Notes under the pieces: model-generated | What the model was told of the DNA's origin: nothing | Database searches by the model: none | The model's input: the letters and a program-made list of their open reading frames with translations, nothing else | In this document: piece after piece, positions 56,508 through 64,000 of the stretch | Layout: each line of letters begins with the position of its first letter | How positions within the stretch are numbered: the first letter of the stretch is position 1 | Position numbers and translations under genes: made by a program | Assembly: GCF_040518285.1 (NCBI RefSeq) | Contig: NZ_CP155449.1 | Coordinates: forward strand, 4,030,001 to 4,094,000 | Length of the DNA: 64,000 nt | Direction of reading: 5' to 3' | DNA from: Knoellia sp. S7-12 | GTDB taxonomy: Bacteria > Actinomycetota > Actinomycetes > Actinomycetales > Dermatophilaceae

Positions 56508-58421
56508 GTGAATCAGGAGCCCACCAAGGGTCGCGCCTCCACCCGCCTCGCCGAGCTGCGACGAGCCCTGTGGCACCTGCGGGAGGGCGGTTTCGCGCAG
56601 CTTCGCAAGCATCGTGTCCGCATGAAGCTGGACAGCCACACGCCTCAGGGCGGCATCCAGCTCGGTGCCAAAGGAGTCGAACTGCCCCCCTGGCCCCTGC
56701 CGGAGCGGGCGCCCCGCCGTGCCGACCTGAGGGTCGGCGTCATCCTCGACGACTTCACCAGCCTGGCTCTCGGCTACGAGTGGGACCAGGTCACGCTCCA
56801 CCCCGATCGGTGGCGTGAAGAGGTCGACTCACCGCGGCTTGACCTGCTTTTCGTGGAGTCGGCGTGGCACGGCAACGGTGACGCGTGGCAGTACCACCTC
56901 ACCGGCCCCTCGGCCCCCCGCCCCGCGCTGACTGAACTGATCCAGTGGTGCCGAGCGAACGGCATACCCACTGTTTTCTGGAACAAGGAAGACCCGGTCC
57001 ACTACGACGACTTCCTCGACACGGCTCGCCTGTTCGATCACGTGTGGACCACGGATTCGGACCGTATCGACGATTACCACCGCGACCTCGGGCACGAGCG
57101 GATCGGGGTGCTGCCGTTTGCCGTCCAGCAGTCGCTGCACAACCCCATCCGGTTGCGCACTGGACAGCACCAGAGTCGCGACATCGGATTCGGGGGAATG
57201 TACTTCGCACACAAGTACCCGGAGCGCCGCGAGCAGATGGACCTGCTGCTCGGCGCAGCGGACGCTGTCTCTTCGCGTATGCCGTTGGGCTTGGAGATCT
57301 TTTCCCGTTACCTCGGCGGGGACGAGCGCTATCAGTTCCCGGCGCCGCTGGATGAGCGCGTCGTCGGTTCGCTGGACTACCAGCAAATGCTGACGGCGTA
57401 CCGCACCTACAAGGTCTTCCTCAACGTGAACTCGGTCGTCGGTTCGCCCAGCATGTGCGCACGCCGGATCTTCGAGATCACGGCGTGCGGCACCCCGGTC
57501 GTGTCGACGCCGAGTCGCGCCATCGGTGAGTTCTTCCCCGCCGACGAGGTGCTGCAGGTGGCGTCGGAGAAGGAGGCGGAGTGGACGCTGCGGGCGCTCG
57601 TGAACAGTCCGGAGCTGCGCGACCACACCGTGCACATCGCGCAGCGCCGCATCTGGGAGGAACACACCTACACGCGTCGGCTGGACGCCGTGCTGGCTGC
57701 CGCCGGGCTGGCAGACGGGGCCCCGGCGGCGCGCCTGCCAACGGTGAGTGCCTTGGTGTCGACGAACCGGCCGCAGCAGCTCGATCACGTCCTGACGACG
57801 GTGGCCTCCCAGCGTGGCGTCGACGTCGAGCTGGTGCTGCTCACCCACGGCTTCGAGCCCGACTTCGACGTGCCTTCGCGTGCCGCTGAGCTGGGATTGG
57901 AGAAGGTGACGCTGCTGTCACAGCCCGCCACCACCACTCTGGGTGCGTGTCTGAACCGCCTCGTCGGGGCTGCGTCCGGTGAGGTCGTGGCCAAGATGGA
58001 CGACGACGATCTGTATGGCGCGGACTACCTGCGCGACCAGCTGCACGCGCTCGACTATTCAGGGGCAAGTGTAGTGGGGAAGCAGGCGCACCACATGTGG
58101 CTCGAGTCCCTGAACGTGACGATCCTGAGGTTCCCCGAACGCGAGCACCGGTTCACCGACCTCGTCATGGGACCCACGATCGTGGCGTGGCGTGACGTGG
58201 CGTTGGCTCATCCCTTCGCGGACGTCGGTCGCGGCGAGGACACCGGTTTCCTGCGGGACGTCGTCGAATCGGGTGGGCGCGTGTACTCCGCCGACCGCTT
58301 CAACTTCGTTCAGATGCGGCATACTTCAGTTCGGCACACGTGGGAGGCATCGTCAGCTGAACTGCTCGCCAACTCGCGTGTGCTCGCTTACGGAGACGCA
58401 AGTTCCCATGTCGTCATCTAG
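56508..58421 (+). CDS. Two-domain glycosyltransferase (CgeB-like GT4 plus GT2)
   Basis: A 637-residue protein. The N-terminal half (about 70-400) resembles CgeB/DUF3880-type GT-B proteins: LDLLFVESAWHGNGDAWQYH, NKEDPVHYDDF, and FEITACGTPVVSTPSRAIGE. The C-terminal part (about 405-600) is a GT2 domain with VSALVSTNRPQQLDHVLTTV and the DDD metal site in AKMDDDDLYGADYL. The start is uncertain: GTG 56508 has no ribosome site but TATGTT lies at 56495-56500, the right distance for a leaderless transcript. It carries several octamer copies, the last one at 58317, and normal high GC, unlike the genes that follow. Confidence 0.75.
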   Translation: MNQEPTKGRASTRLAELRRALWHLREGGFAQLRKHRVRMKLDSHTPQGGIQLGAKGVELPPWPLPERAPRRADLRVGVILDDFTSLALGYEWDQVTLHPDRWREEVDSPRLDLLFVESAWHGNGDAWQYHLTGPSAPRPALTELIQWCRANGIPTVFWNKEDPVHYDDFLDTARLFDHVWTTDSDRIDDYHRDLGHERIGVLPFAVQQSLHNPIRLRTGQHQSRDIGFGGMYFAHKYPERREQMDLLLGAADAVSSRMPLGLEIFSRYLGGDERYQFPAPLDERVVGSLDYQQMLTAYRTYKVFLNVNSVVGSPSMCARRIFEITACGTPVVSTPSRAIGEFFPADEVLQVASEKEAEWTLRALVNSPELRDHTVHIAQRRIWEEHTYTRRLDAVLAAAGLADGAPAARLPTVSALVSTNRPQQLDHVLTTVASQRGVDVELVLLTHGFEPDFDVPSRAAELGLEKVTLLSQPATTTLGACLNRLVGAASGEVVAKMDDDDLYGADYLRDQLHALDYSGASVVGKQAHHMWLESLNVTILRFPEREHRFTDLVMGPTIVAWRDVALAHPFADVGRGEDTGFLRDVVESGGRVYSADRFNFVQMRHTSVRHTWEASSAELLANSRVLAYGDASSHVVI

Positions 58422-58548
58422 ACCGTGACCACCCCTGGCCTAAGCATTTTTGAGAGCCGGGCGTGAGGTCTCTGGCGTCGGCAGGACTGCCCGTGGTGTT
58501 GGACCGGAGAACGAACGGGCATCGAGTCACAGCAAGGACGCGCAAACC

Positions 58549-61308
58549 ATGGCACCGATAAACGAGTACGCGAATGAGGTGCGAACCCTCCAGGGCGAGT
58601 TGCAAGATGCCCGGGAGGCGGCGACGAAGGCCCACGTTCAGCTGCTCAACGCCAAGGCACTGCGAGAGGGCATCGAGGCTCAGCTCCGCCAAGAACTTGC
58701 CCAAGTACGGGCCGACCTCGAAGTTGCGAACAAGCGCGTGACCAATGGGTGGCCAGTCACGGCCGGCAGGGAGACGGCCACCGCGCCGCAGCCTCCGAAA
58801 CCGGCGGCAACCCCGACCGTGGGCGCCTCAGCGATGAAGGCGACAGTTAATGTCGGACTGGGCCCGGATTTCTTTTACGGAAGCCAACATCATAAAGATG
58901 TTCGGGTGCTGGAACATCTCGCACTGAGAAACTCCAGCATCCGGGCCCGCGATGCAATCGCACGCAGCGCAACTAACCTACTGCTGGACTACAACGACAT
59001 AATCCGAATAGCGCATGCTGTCCAGAACGGACTCATACCACGGGAGAAGGCCAAGGAATTTCGCGACTGGATTCCACGCTCCGTGCTCAGCCTAGCGAGA
59101 GTAGTTGCCGACCAGAATCTGATTGCACAAGACCAGCGCGACTCTATCTACCTATTCCGCCTTGCCAATGCAATTTGGGGAATGAACACTTTTGACTCTC
59201 GCGCAGTTCTGATTTACACAGACCAGCTCGAGGCCGCGCGCGAGCACGCAGAGCTCGAAGAGATCATCAAGACAGCTGGCCTGGCCGAAAGCAACCCAAT
59301 TCAGGTTGCTCTCCTTCGGGCCAATGTCACAACGCCCTCGGCTGGGGCGGATGAATGGATGGGCGAGCTGAGCGAGCACTACAAGTCTGCCGGCCTCAGT
59401 CCAATCGACCTCCATATGGGCGACGGAGATCTGCTTTCCCGGTTAAACGTGCCAGCCACCGCAGTCGATGGCGGACCGCTTGTGACTGTCATGATGCCCA
59501 CACACAACGGATCACGACACATTCTGACTGCAATCGAAAGCGTGCTTGGCCAGAGTTGGAGAAATCTTGAACTGATTGTCGTCGACGACTCCAGCAAAAA
59601 CAGCGAATGGGAAGCCCTGCAAACCCTCGCCCCTGCGGATACACGCCTCAAATTGATCAGGCTTGACTCAAATCAAGGTGCCTACCGAGCGCGTCTTCGC
59701 GCCTTCGCGGAAGCCCGTGGTGAGTACGTCACCGTTCACGACGACGACGATTGGTCACACCCGCAAAAGATCGAGACCCAAGTCCAGGACCTTGTGAGCC
59801 ACCCAGAACGGGTCGCGAACATGTCCTACATGACGCGTATCGATGAGCATGGTCGTTTCATACGCATCAACGACAACCCCGAGTTCAATCAGAAAAACTA
59901 CTCGTCACTCATGATCAGGCGCATTGAAGCGCGCCGACTGGGTCTCTGGGATGAGCTCAACAGGGCAGCAGACGCCGAATTTCATGACCGCATTCATGCA
60001 GCCACCGGGCAACGGGTCTTTGCCGTTGTGACGCCCCCACTATCTTTCATGCGAGCCCGAACCGGATCGCTGACTCATGGCGAGATTCGCAAAGGCGGCA
60101 TCGACTTCGCGCGTCAAACCTACGGGCTCTTTTACCAAAACTGGCATAAAACAATTGGGCAAACTGGTGGCGGCAAAGTTGAGTTCTCAGCAAAGGAGCG
60201 CCCTTTCCCAATTCCAAACAACCTGGAACCCGGTCAAAGGCAACCAGACCTCCCGACACTCGACGCTGTCTACTGCACAGACCTTCGCTTCCCGGGCGGA
60301 AACTCGTCACTTACCGCGGCGGAGCTTCGTGCGATGGTCGCTGATGGGATGAACGTGGGCATCATGCATGTCGCATCCCCGGTACTGCGCGCCCCCAGGC
60401 CAGCCAATCCGATGATTGCAGAAGTAGTCATGGAGCTCAATATCCCAGTACTCGCAGTCGAGGATTCGATTCACACGAGGATTGCCATCGTGCGCAATCC
60501 TAGCGTTCTCGAGTACTGCGACAATCTCGTTTCTGGCGTGAAGGCCGACTTTGTGGCGGTAATCGCTAATACAGCGCCGATGAGTATCAACGGGACTGAT
60601 GCTTGCTACGACATAGCTCACGCAAAACTGAACGCCGAGACACTGTTTCGCGCCACCGCAACAGTCTTTCCTGAGTCGCCCCAAATCCGCGATATCCTGG
60701 CAGCACAAGATTCCTCACTCGAAATGAGCCCAACGGACTGGCCTGGTTTCCTGCCACAAAGACGCATCAGCCTCGAACCCCGCCGAGTGATGGAACGCAA
60801 GCCAAGGGTGGGCCGTCACTCTCGCGACCACCGCCTCAAATGGCCCGACCGTCCTGAGGACATCGTCAATGCCTACGTAAGCGATATCTTCGAAACGCGG
60901 GTTCTCGGTGGCGCCGATTCGGTCAAGACGACTGTCGATCTTGAGAAACTCGGAGTGACCGTGCTGCCCTTTGGGTCGCAGGACCCGGATCAATTCCTGA
61001 CAGAGATCGACTTTTGGGTCTATCAACACTCGCGGTCCTTGGTCGAGTCTTTCGGAATGGCGACCCTCGAAGCTCTAGCCGCAGGTTGCATCGTGGTGCT
61101 TCCCCCCTACATGGAGAGACTCTTTGGATCGGGCGCCGTCTATTGCGAAGCTCAAGAAATTCCGAACCTGGTGAGCCAGTTCTGGCAACGCCCTGATGCT
61201 TTCTACGCTCAAAGCGCAAATGCAGTAAGTGTCGCAAGTGAGACTTTCTCCGACAGTGCGTACCTTTCTCGCATCCGTTCCATACTGGACCGGGTCCGCC
61301 ATGACTGA
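58549..61308 (+). CDS. Multidomain glycosyltransferase: coiled coil, GT2, GT-B-like
   Basis: A 919-residue cytoplasmic protein. An N-terminal coiled coil (about 8-65) is followed by a Pro/Ala linker, a helical domain, then a GT2 domain starting VTVMMPTHNGSRHILTAIES near 312, with the DDDD metal site in TVHDDDDWSHP near 396. The C-terminal third looks like a GT-B fold, with SLVESFGMATLEALAAGCIV near 832. GC content falls clearly in this gene and rare codons are more frequent, suggesting acquisition. ATG 58549 has AAGGA 11 bases upstream; its stop overlaps the next gene by eight bases. Likely to act in surface polysaccharide or teichoic-acid-like polymer assembly. Confidence 0.72.
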   Translation: MAPINEYANEVRTLQGELQDAREAATKAHVQLLNAKALREGIEAQLRQELAQVRADLEVANKRVTNGWPVTAGRETATAPQPPKPAATPTVGASAMKATVNVGLGPDFFYGSQHHKDVRVLEHLALRNSSIRARDAIARSATNLLLDYNDIIRIAHAVQNGLIPREKAKEFRDWIPRSVLSLARVVADQNLIAQDQRDSIYLFRLANAIWGMNTFDSRAVLIYTDQLEAAREHAELEEIIKTAGLAESNPIQVALLRANVTTPSAGADEWMGELSEHYKSAGLSPIDLHMGDGDLLSRLNVPATAVDGGPLVTVMMPTHNGSRHILTAIESVLGQSWRNLELIVVDDSSKNSEWEALQTLAPADTRLKLIRLDSNQGAYRARLRAFAEARGEYVTVHDDDDWSHPQKIETQVQDLVSHPERVANMSYMTRIDEHGRFIRINDNPEFNQKNYSSLMIRRIEARRLGLWDELNRAADAEFHDRIHAATGQRVFAVVTPPLSFMRARTGSLTHGEIRKGGIDFARQTYGLFYQNWHKTIGQTGGGKVEFSAKERPFPIPNNLEPGQRQPDLPTLDAVYCTDLRFPGGNSSLTAAELRAMVADGMNVGIMHVASPVLRAPRPANPMIAEVVMELNIPVLAVEDSIHTRIAIVRNPSVLEYCDNLVSGVKADFVAVIANTAPMSINGTDACYDIAHAKLNAETLFRATATVFPESPQIRDILAAQDSSLEMSPTDWPGFLPQRRISLEPRRVMERKPRVGRHSRDHRLKWPDRPEDIVNAYVSDIFETRVLGGADSVKTTVDLEKLGVTVLPFGSQDPDQFLTEIDFWVYQHSRSLVESFGMATLEALAAGCIVVLPPYMERLFGSGAVYCEAQEIPNLVSQFWQRPDAFYAQSANAVSVASETFSDSAYLSRIRSILDRVRHD

Positions 61309-62062
61309 TAAGGCACTCGCGGACAACACCCGAAGAGTCATGATTTATGGCAGTTGTGTCTCCCGGGATGCTGCGGAACACTTCCTCGGACCGAAACTTG
61401 AACTGCTCAATTACACTGGCCGCCAGAGCCTGGTAAGTGCGATGGCCCCAAAACGCGACGAGTGGCAACATCTTTCGCCCGCCTTGGATTCGCCTTTCCA
61501 ACGCAATGCGGTGCTTGACGACCTTAAGGGGAGCCTTCTGGGAGACATAGAAGCGTTTGCTCCGAGTATTGACCTTCTACTCATGGATTTCGTCGACGAA
61601 CGCAACGGCTATCTGGAGTTTGATGACGGAGGGGTAGTTACACGTTCTCTCGAGCTGGTGAACTCTGGTCTGCTTGACCAACTGGACGCAAAGCGTGATT
61701 TGGTGACATTTGGCTCCGAGCGGCATCTCGATGACTGGACTGGGGCTATGGAAAGGCTCGCCAACCACTTGCGGTCTCTAGAGCTGTTGCACAAGGTCAG
61801 GTTCATCCGCCACAGGTGGGCCGGCGAGAGTCTCCAAGGGCATAGGTTTCCGTTTGACGAAAGTATGCTCGATCCACGAACCATCAACAGTCAATTGACG
61901 CAGTACTATGCGCGAGCCAGTGATATCGGTTTCGAATTCTTCGCGGTACCACATGCTCTCTGCGTAACAGATGTACGGCATCGGTGGGGAATGGCACCAT
62001 TCCACTTTTCCGACGAATTCAATCATTTTATCAAATACCGGGTCGAGGAGATGCTCGCGTGA
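61301..62062 (+). CDS. DUF6270-like protein
   Basis: A 253-residue soluble protein beginning with RRVMIYGSCVSRDAAEHF, the GSC(V)SRD opening typical of DUF6270 proteins in polysaccharide clusters, which recalls the nucleophile turn of SGNH hydrolases (Ser18 or Cys19). A late histidine-containing segment (APFHFSDEFNHFIKY) may complete an active site. It could add or remove an acyl group on a glycan; that is inferred. It overlaps the preceding gene by eight bases and the following by four (GTGA). Confidence 0.6.
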   Translation: MTDKALADNTRRVMIYGSCVSRDAAEHFLGPKLELLNYTGRQSLVSAMAPKRDEWQHLSPALDSPFQRNAVLDDLKGSLLGDIEAFAPSIDLLLMDFVDERNGYLEFDDGGVVTRSLELVNSGLLDQLDAKRDLVTFGSERHLDDWTGAMERLANHLRSLELLHKVRFIRHRWAGESLQGHRFPFDESMLDPRTINSQLTQYYARASDIGFEFFAVPHALCVTDVRHRWGMAPFHFSDEFNHFIKYRVEEMLA

Positions 62063-62859
62063 TCGCTGCACAAGATCAGACAAGAATCGAGTACCGCGAT
62101 CAGGTGGTACTGATCGACGGTGCAGGAGCTAACGATCACATCTCCAAGGAGATCCGTACAACTGGTCGCTTCTATGAGTCCGAACTGCTGAATTCGGTGG
62201 AGCCTCTACTTTCAGCAGGCGACTTCGTTGTCGACGTGGGGGCCAATATCGGGAACCACTCCCTCTACTGGGCTGCGGTCTGCGAAGCAGAAGTCTTGGC
62301 AGTAGAGCCCGAAGAGACTGTTTTCTCTGTCCTCAGACGCAATATAGCGCTTAACCGATTAGCTGGCCGAATATTTCCGAGGAATTTTGCCCTCGGCGAC
62401 ACGGACGGCGTCGCCACGGTAGTCCGCGGCAAGGAAGAGAACCTAGGACAGACTCGGGTCGATGTAGATCTTCAAGGCACCACGATTGTGCGTCGACTCG
62501 ATGGCTTGCATGATGTAGCCGAGCGAACTGTCAGACTTGTGAAAATCGACGTCGAGGGTATGGAGCTGGACGTTCTCCGGGGCGCCGAAGGCGTTCTGAA
62601 ACGCGATCGCCCAGCGCTCCTAGTGGAATGCTTGGACGAGGCTCATCTTGAGTCTGTTCTACTGTTCCTGCGCCCAATGAGCTACCACGTAGTCGACTGC
62701 TTCAACGCGTCTCCGACCTACCTGCTGCTTTCCACCGACTGGCGGTATCCCTCCGATTATTCGCCGGTCCAGCACCAACGCGACATTGTCGGGCGCCTGG
62801 CGAAGGAGCTTGTGTTGCAACGTATCCAGTATCGTGCCTTGAACCGACGGCTCCTGTGA
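62059..62859 (+). CDS. FkbM-family methyltransferase
   Basis: A 266-residue SAM-dependent methyltransferase. The SAM-binding glycine motif is VVDVGANIGNHS (57-68), followed by the acidic end of strand 2 (VLAVEPEE) and the FkbM element VRLVKIDVEGMELDVLRGAE. FkbM enzymes O-methylate sugars and polyketides; here a sugar of the surface polymer is likely. GTG 62059 overlaps the previous stop. Low GC like its neighbours. Confidence 0.82.
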   Translation: MIAAQDQTRIEYRDQVVLIDGAGANDHISKEIRTTGRFYESELLNSVEPLLSAGDFVVDVGANIGNHSLYWAAVCEAEVLAVEPEETVFSVLRRNIALNRLAGRIFPRNFALGDTDGVATVVRGKEENLGQTRVDVDLQGTTIVRRLDGLHDVAERTVRLVKIDVEGMELDVLRGAEGVLKRDRPALLVECLDEAHLESVLLFLRPMSYHVVDCFNASPTYLLLSTDWRYPSDYSPVQHQRDIVGRLAKELVLQRIQYRALNRRLL

Positions 62860-63377
62860 TGACCCGTCGGAAATCAGGTGAAGACCGAGACGTGATGCGA
62901 CAGAGGGCCTTGGTTGAGGATATTTCAGGTGGGATAGACTGTTATGCCCCATGTCCACGATGGACTTCAATCGTCGCGACAATTGCCTCGCAGACTCTAT
63001 CCGAACGTATTGCCCATTTGGGACCTGTCATAGGCCTGCAGTCGGCTGCGGTGGGGGCTCAGTTGAGGGAATACGATCCCTCGAGATTGGTCATCGACGA
63101 GGCATTTGTGTTCGACACGCCCTGGAATCGCTGGGTAGATGAGTTCGGCGCCCCCTGGGGTCCACTCCGGGTCGTCTCCGAACATTTCGTTAATCGAGGT
63201 CTGCCGATCTATGCTGTCAGCAGGCGAAATGAGGGCGCCCGCCTCGCGATGCGGGGGGTTGAGTACCTGCCCAATATTCGGACAAAAGAGATGGCGACCG
63301 ATTTGGAGTTCTTGGATCCTCTTCTCAGCCTTCTGCAATCCGGTGTCGCGTCAACATCCCGGGAACTTTCGCAGTGA
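62856..63377 (+). CDS. Hypothetical protein in the polysaccharide cluster
   Basis: A 173-residue protein with no motif that I recognise. Its pattern (SRLVIDEAFVFDTPWNRWVD, then GLPIYAVSRRNEGARLAMRG and a helical end) could be the N-terminal half of a GT-B glycosyltransferase. It begins GTGATG overlapping the FkbM stop and ends overlapping the next start (GTGA), so it is translated as part of the same chain. The next gene may supply a complementary domain. Confidence 0.5.
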   Translation: MMTRRKSGEDRDVMRQRALVEDISGGIDCYAPCPRWTSIVATIASQTLSERIAHLGPVIGLQSAAVGAQLREYDPSRLVIDEAFVFDTPWNRWVDEFGAPWGPLRVVSEHFVNRGLPIYAVSRRNEGARLAMRGVEYLPNIRTKEMATDLEFLDPLLSLLQSGVASTSRELSQ

Positions 63378-64000
63378 AGCTGATCTACGCCCGCAGTTCG
63401 GCAGGGGGTTTGGCAGATTCGTTCGACAACATGGTGGCAGCATGGGCACGTGACGTGGGTGCGCGGTCCTTGGCTTGTGTAGCGGACTCGTCAGAGGTTC
63501 TTGTATCGATCGCGTCTGCGTGGGCGGCTTCAACCAGCGTCCTTGAGGTTGAGACTCGGGAGGTCCCGCGGTCGGATCGCGGCGATCGGGCCCTCGCTTG
63601 GCATGCGTCACAGTTGGCCACTGACTCAGATTCTTGGATCATCTGTCGGAGTCTGACAATGGCAAGGGCTCTGGCTGGCAATCCGCTCTTGGCGGGGCGG
63701 CTCGTCGTGGCAATCGGAGCGAATGACTGGCAGGATTATCTTTCCAACAGTGATCATGCTGTCGTCGCCCTTTCCCAGGCTGCTTTGGTGATCGTTCCAG
63801 AGGCGCTGCGACAGGAGCTTGCCGATCACGGATCGGTTAATGCTGCTCGCGTTTGGAGTCTCGACGCTTTGCAGCCACCAGATATCCTCAGCGATCTCGA
63901 CGGGGGGCGCGCGACTCCTGCCGATCTGCGTTTGCGGGTTTGTCTCGCATCGCGACTGGTGGTAGAGATCGGGATGGTTGAACCTCCTGGGGTCGTCAGG
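63374..64000 (+). CDS. Unidentified cluster protein, truncated by the window end
   Basis: A frame open from GTG 63374 to the last base (209 codons, no stop), starting VKLIYARSSAGGLADSFDNM. Alternating strand/helix pattern with SWIICRSLTMARALAGNPLL and RLVVAIGANDWQDYLSNSDH, compatible with the N-terminal Rossmann domain of a GT-B glycosyltransferase (the AGG near the start is where such enzymes bind acceptor), but this is tentative. GTGA overlap with the previous gene. Low GC. Confidence 0.6.
   Translation, partial: MKLIYARSSAGGLADSFDNMVAAWARDVGARSLACVADSSEVLVSIASAWAASTSVLEVETREVPRSDRGDRALAWHASQLATDSDSWIICRSLTMARALAGNPLLAGRLVVAIGANDWQDYLSNSDHAVVALSQAALVIVPEALRQELADHGSVNAARVWSLDALQPPDILSDLDGGRATPADLRLRVCLASRLVVEIGMVEPPGVVR

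Larger units (their letters stand above)
2536..58324. repeat. Dispersed octamer CGGCATAC / GTATGCCG, at least 45 copies
   Basis: Copies read CGGCATAC at 2536, 4401, 7863, 10224, 12424, 12577, 13560, 15443, 17175, 22786, 22943, 25605, 29782, 32620, 36757, 38882, 40318, 44742, 44888, 48644, 52489, 53112, 54063, 56960 and 58317, and GTATGCCG at 2793, 9982, 10899, 12221, 14716, 17023, 21704, 22871, 25584, 29726, 32009, 33864, 35370, 39866, 44270, 45789, 48354, 50826, 55613 and 57277. They occur in genes of both strands and in gaps. Hand count; some may be missed. Confidence 0.85.

Noticed and set aside
1..64000. CRISPR arrays, rRNA or tRNA genes, restriction-modification or known defence systems
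   Set aside because: None seen. The AAA ATPase at 6356-7081 has no nuclease, toxin or methylase neighbour, so a defence role is not supported.

Overview
The window looks like chromosome of a high-GC actinobacterium. Evidence: strong G/C bias at third codon positions, many GTG starts, Lsr2 and Ku homologues, a mycobacterial-style Ino1, and two gene blocks whose order I recall from Mycobacterium tuberculosis (lysS-lsr2-clpC with mutY-disA-radA, and ponA-TM protein-rpsF-ssb-rpsR-rplI with divergent padR-ino1). The cysteine-free ribosomal protein S18 and general gene style suggest Micrococcales, perhaps near Intrasporangiaceae; that placement is an inference.

Layout. 1-6.3 kb: myo-inositol catabolism and uptake (3' end of iolD, a sugar ABC transporter, an iolG-like dehydrogenase and an IolE/IolH-like isomerase), with related palindromes in the two promoters and a universal-stress-protein relic. 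6.4-9.8 kb: AAA ATPase, OsmC, lysS, a 55-residue membrane peptide, lsr2. 9.8-22.8 kb: about 13 kb inserted between lsr2 and clpC relative to the order I recall. It carries a FhuF-like Fe-S protein, an NHEJ/repair set (separate LigD polymerase and ligase genes, Ku, Nei-type glycosylase), a PgaC-like polysaccharide synthase operon, a GAF-like/TetR pair, and a cobalamin-riboswitch-controlled BtuCDF-type importer. 23-35.4 kb: clpC, a DUF305 lipoprotein, two tandem secreted LVIVD-repeat proteins, argA, then radA-disA-mutY-MFS on the minus strand. 35.4-38.97 kb: a multicopper oxidase and a membrane protein enclosed by 32-bp direct repeats that overlap the radA start. 39-42.6 kb: GH65 phosphorylase with beta-phosphoglucomutase, and a DUF2784 protein. 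42.8-48.3 kb: rpsF-ssb-rpsR-rplI, a GT87-like protein and a class A PBP. 48.3-52.6 kb: a lower-GC patch with an IS1380 relic, a large secreted beta-propeller protein and a tyrosine-recombinase relic. 52.6-56.4 kb: hydrolase, padR, ino1, SGNH protein. 56.5-64 kb: a glycosyltransferase cluster, clearly lower in GC from about 58.4 kb and made of overlapping genes, running off the end.

The most unusual signal is not a gene. The octamer CGGCATAC (reverse complement GTATGCCG) occurs at least 45 times in either orientation, roughly 20 times what base composition predicts. It forces rare ATA codons in several genes, forms the two arms of the clpC terminator as an inverted pair, and is absent from the presumably foreign polysaccharide cluster after 58.3 kb. 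This resembles DNA uptake sequences or other genome-wide DNA signals and I do not know of a description of it. Other leads are the att-like repeats at radA, a probable S6:S18 leader in rpsF, and a GDSL-like protein lacking its nucleophile serine.

I saw no tRNA, rRNA or CRISPR array. Very long reading frames antisense to real genes are treated as artefacts of high GC.
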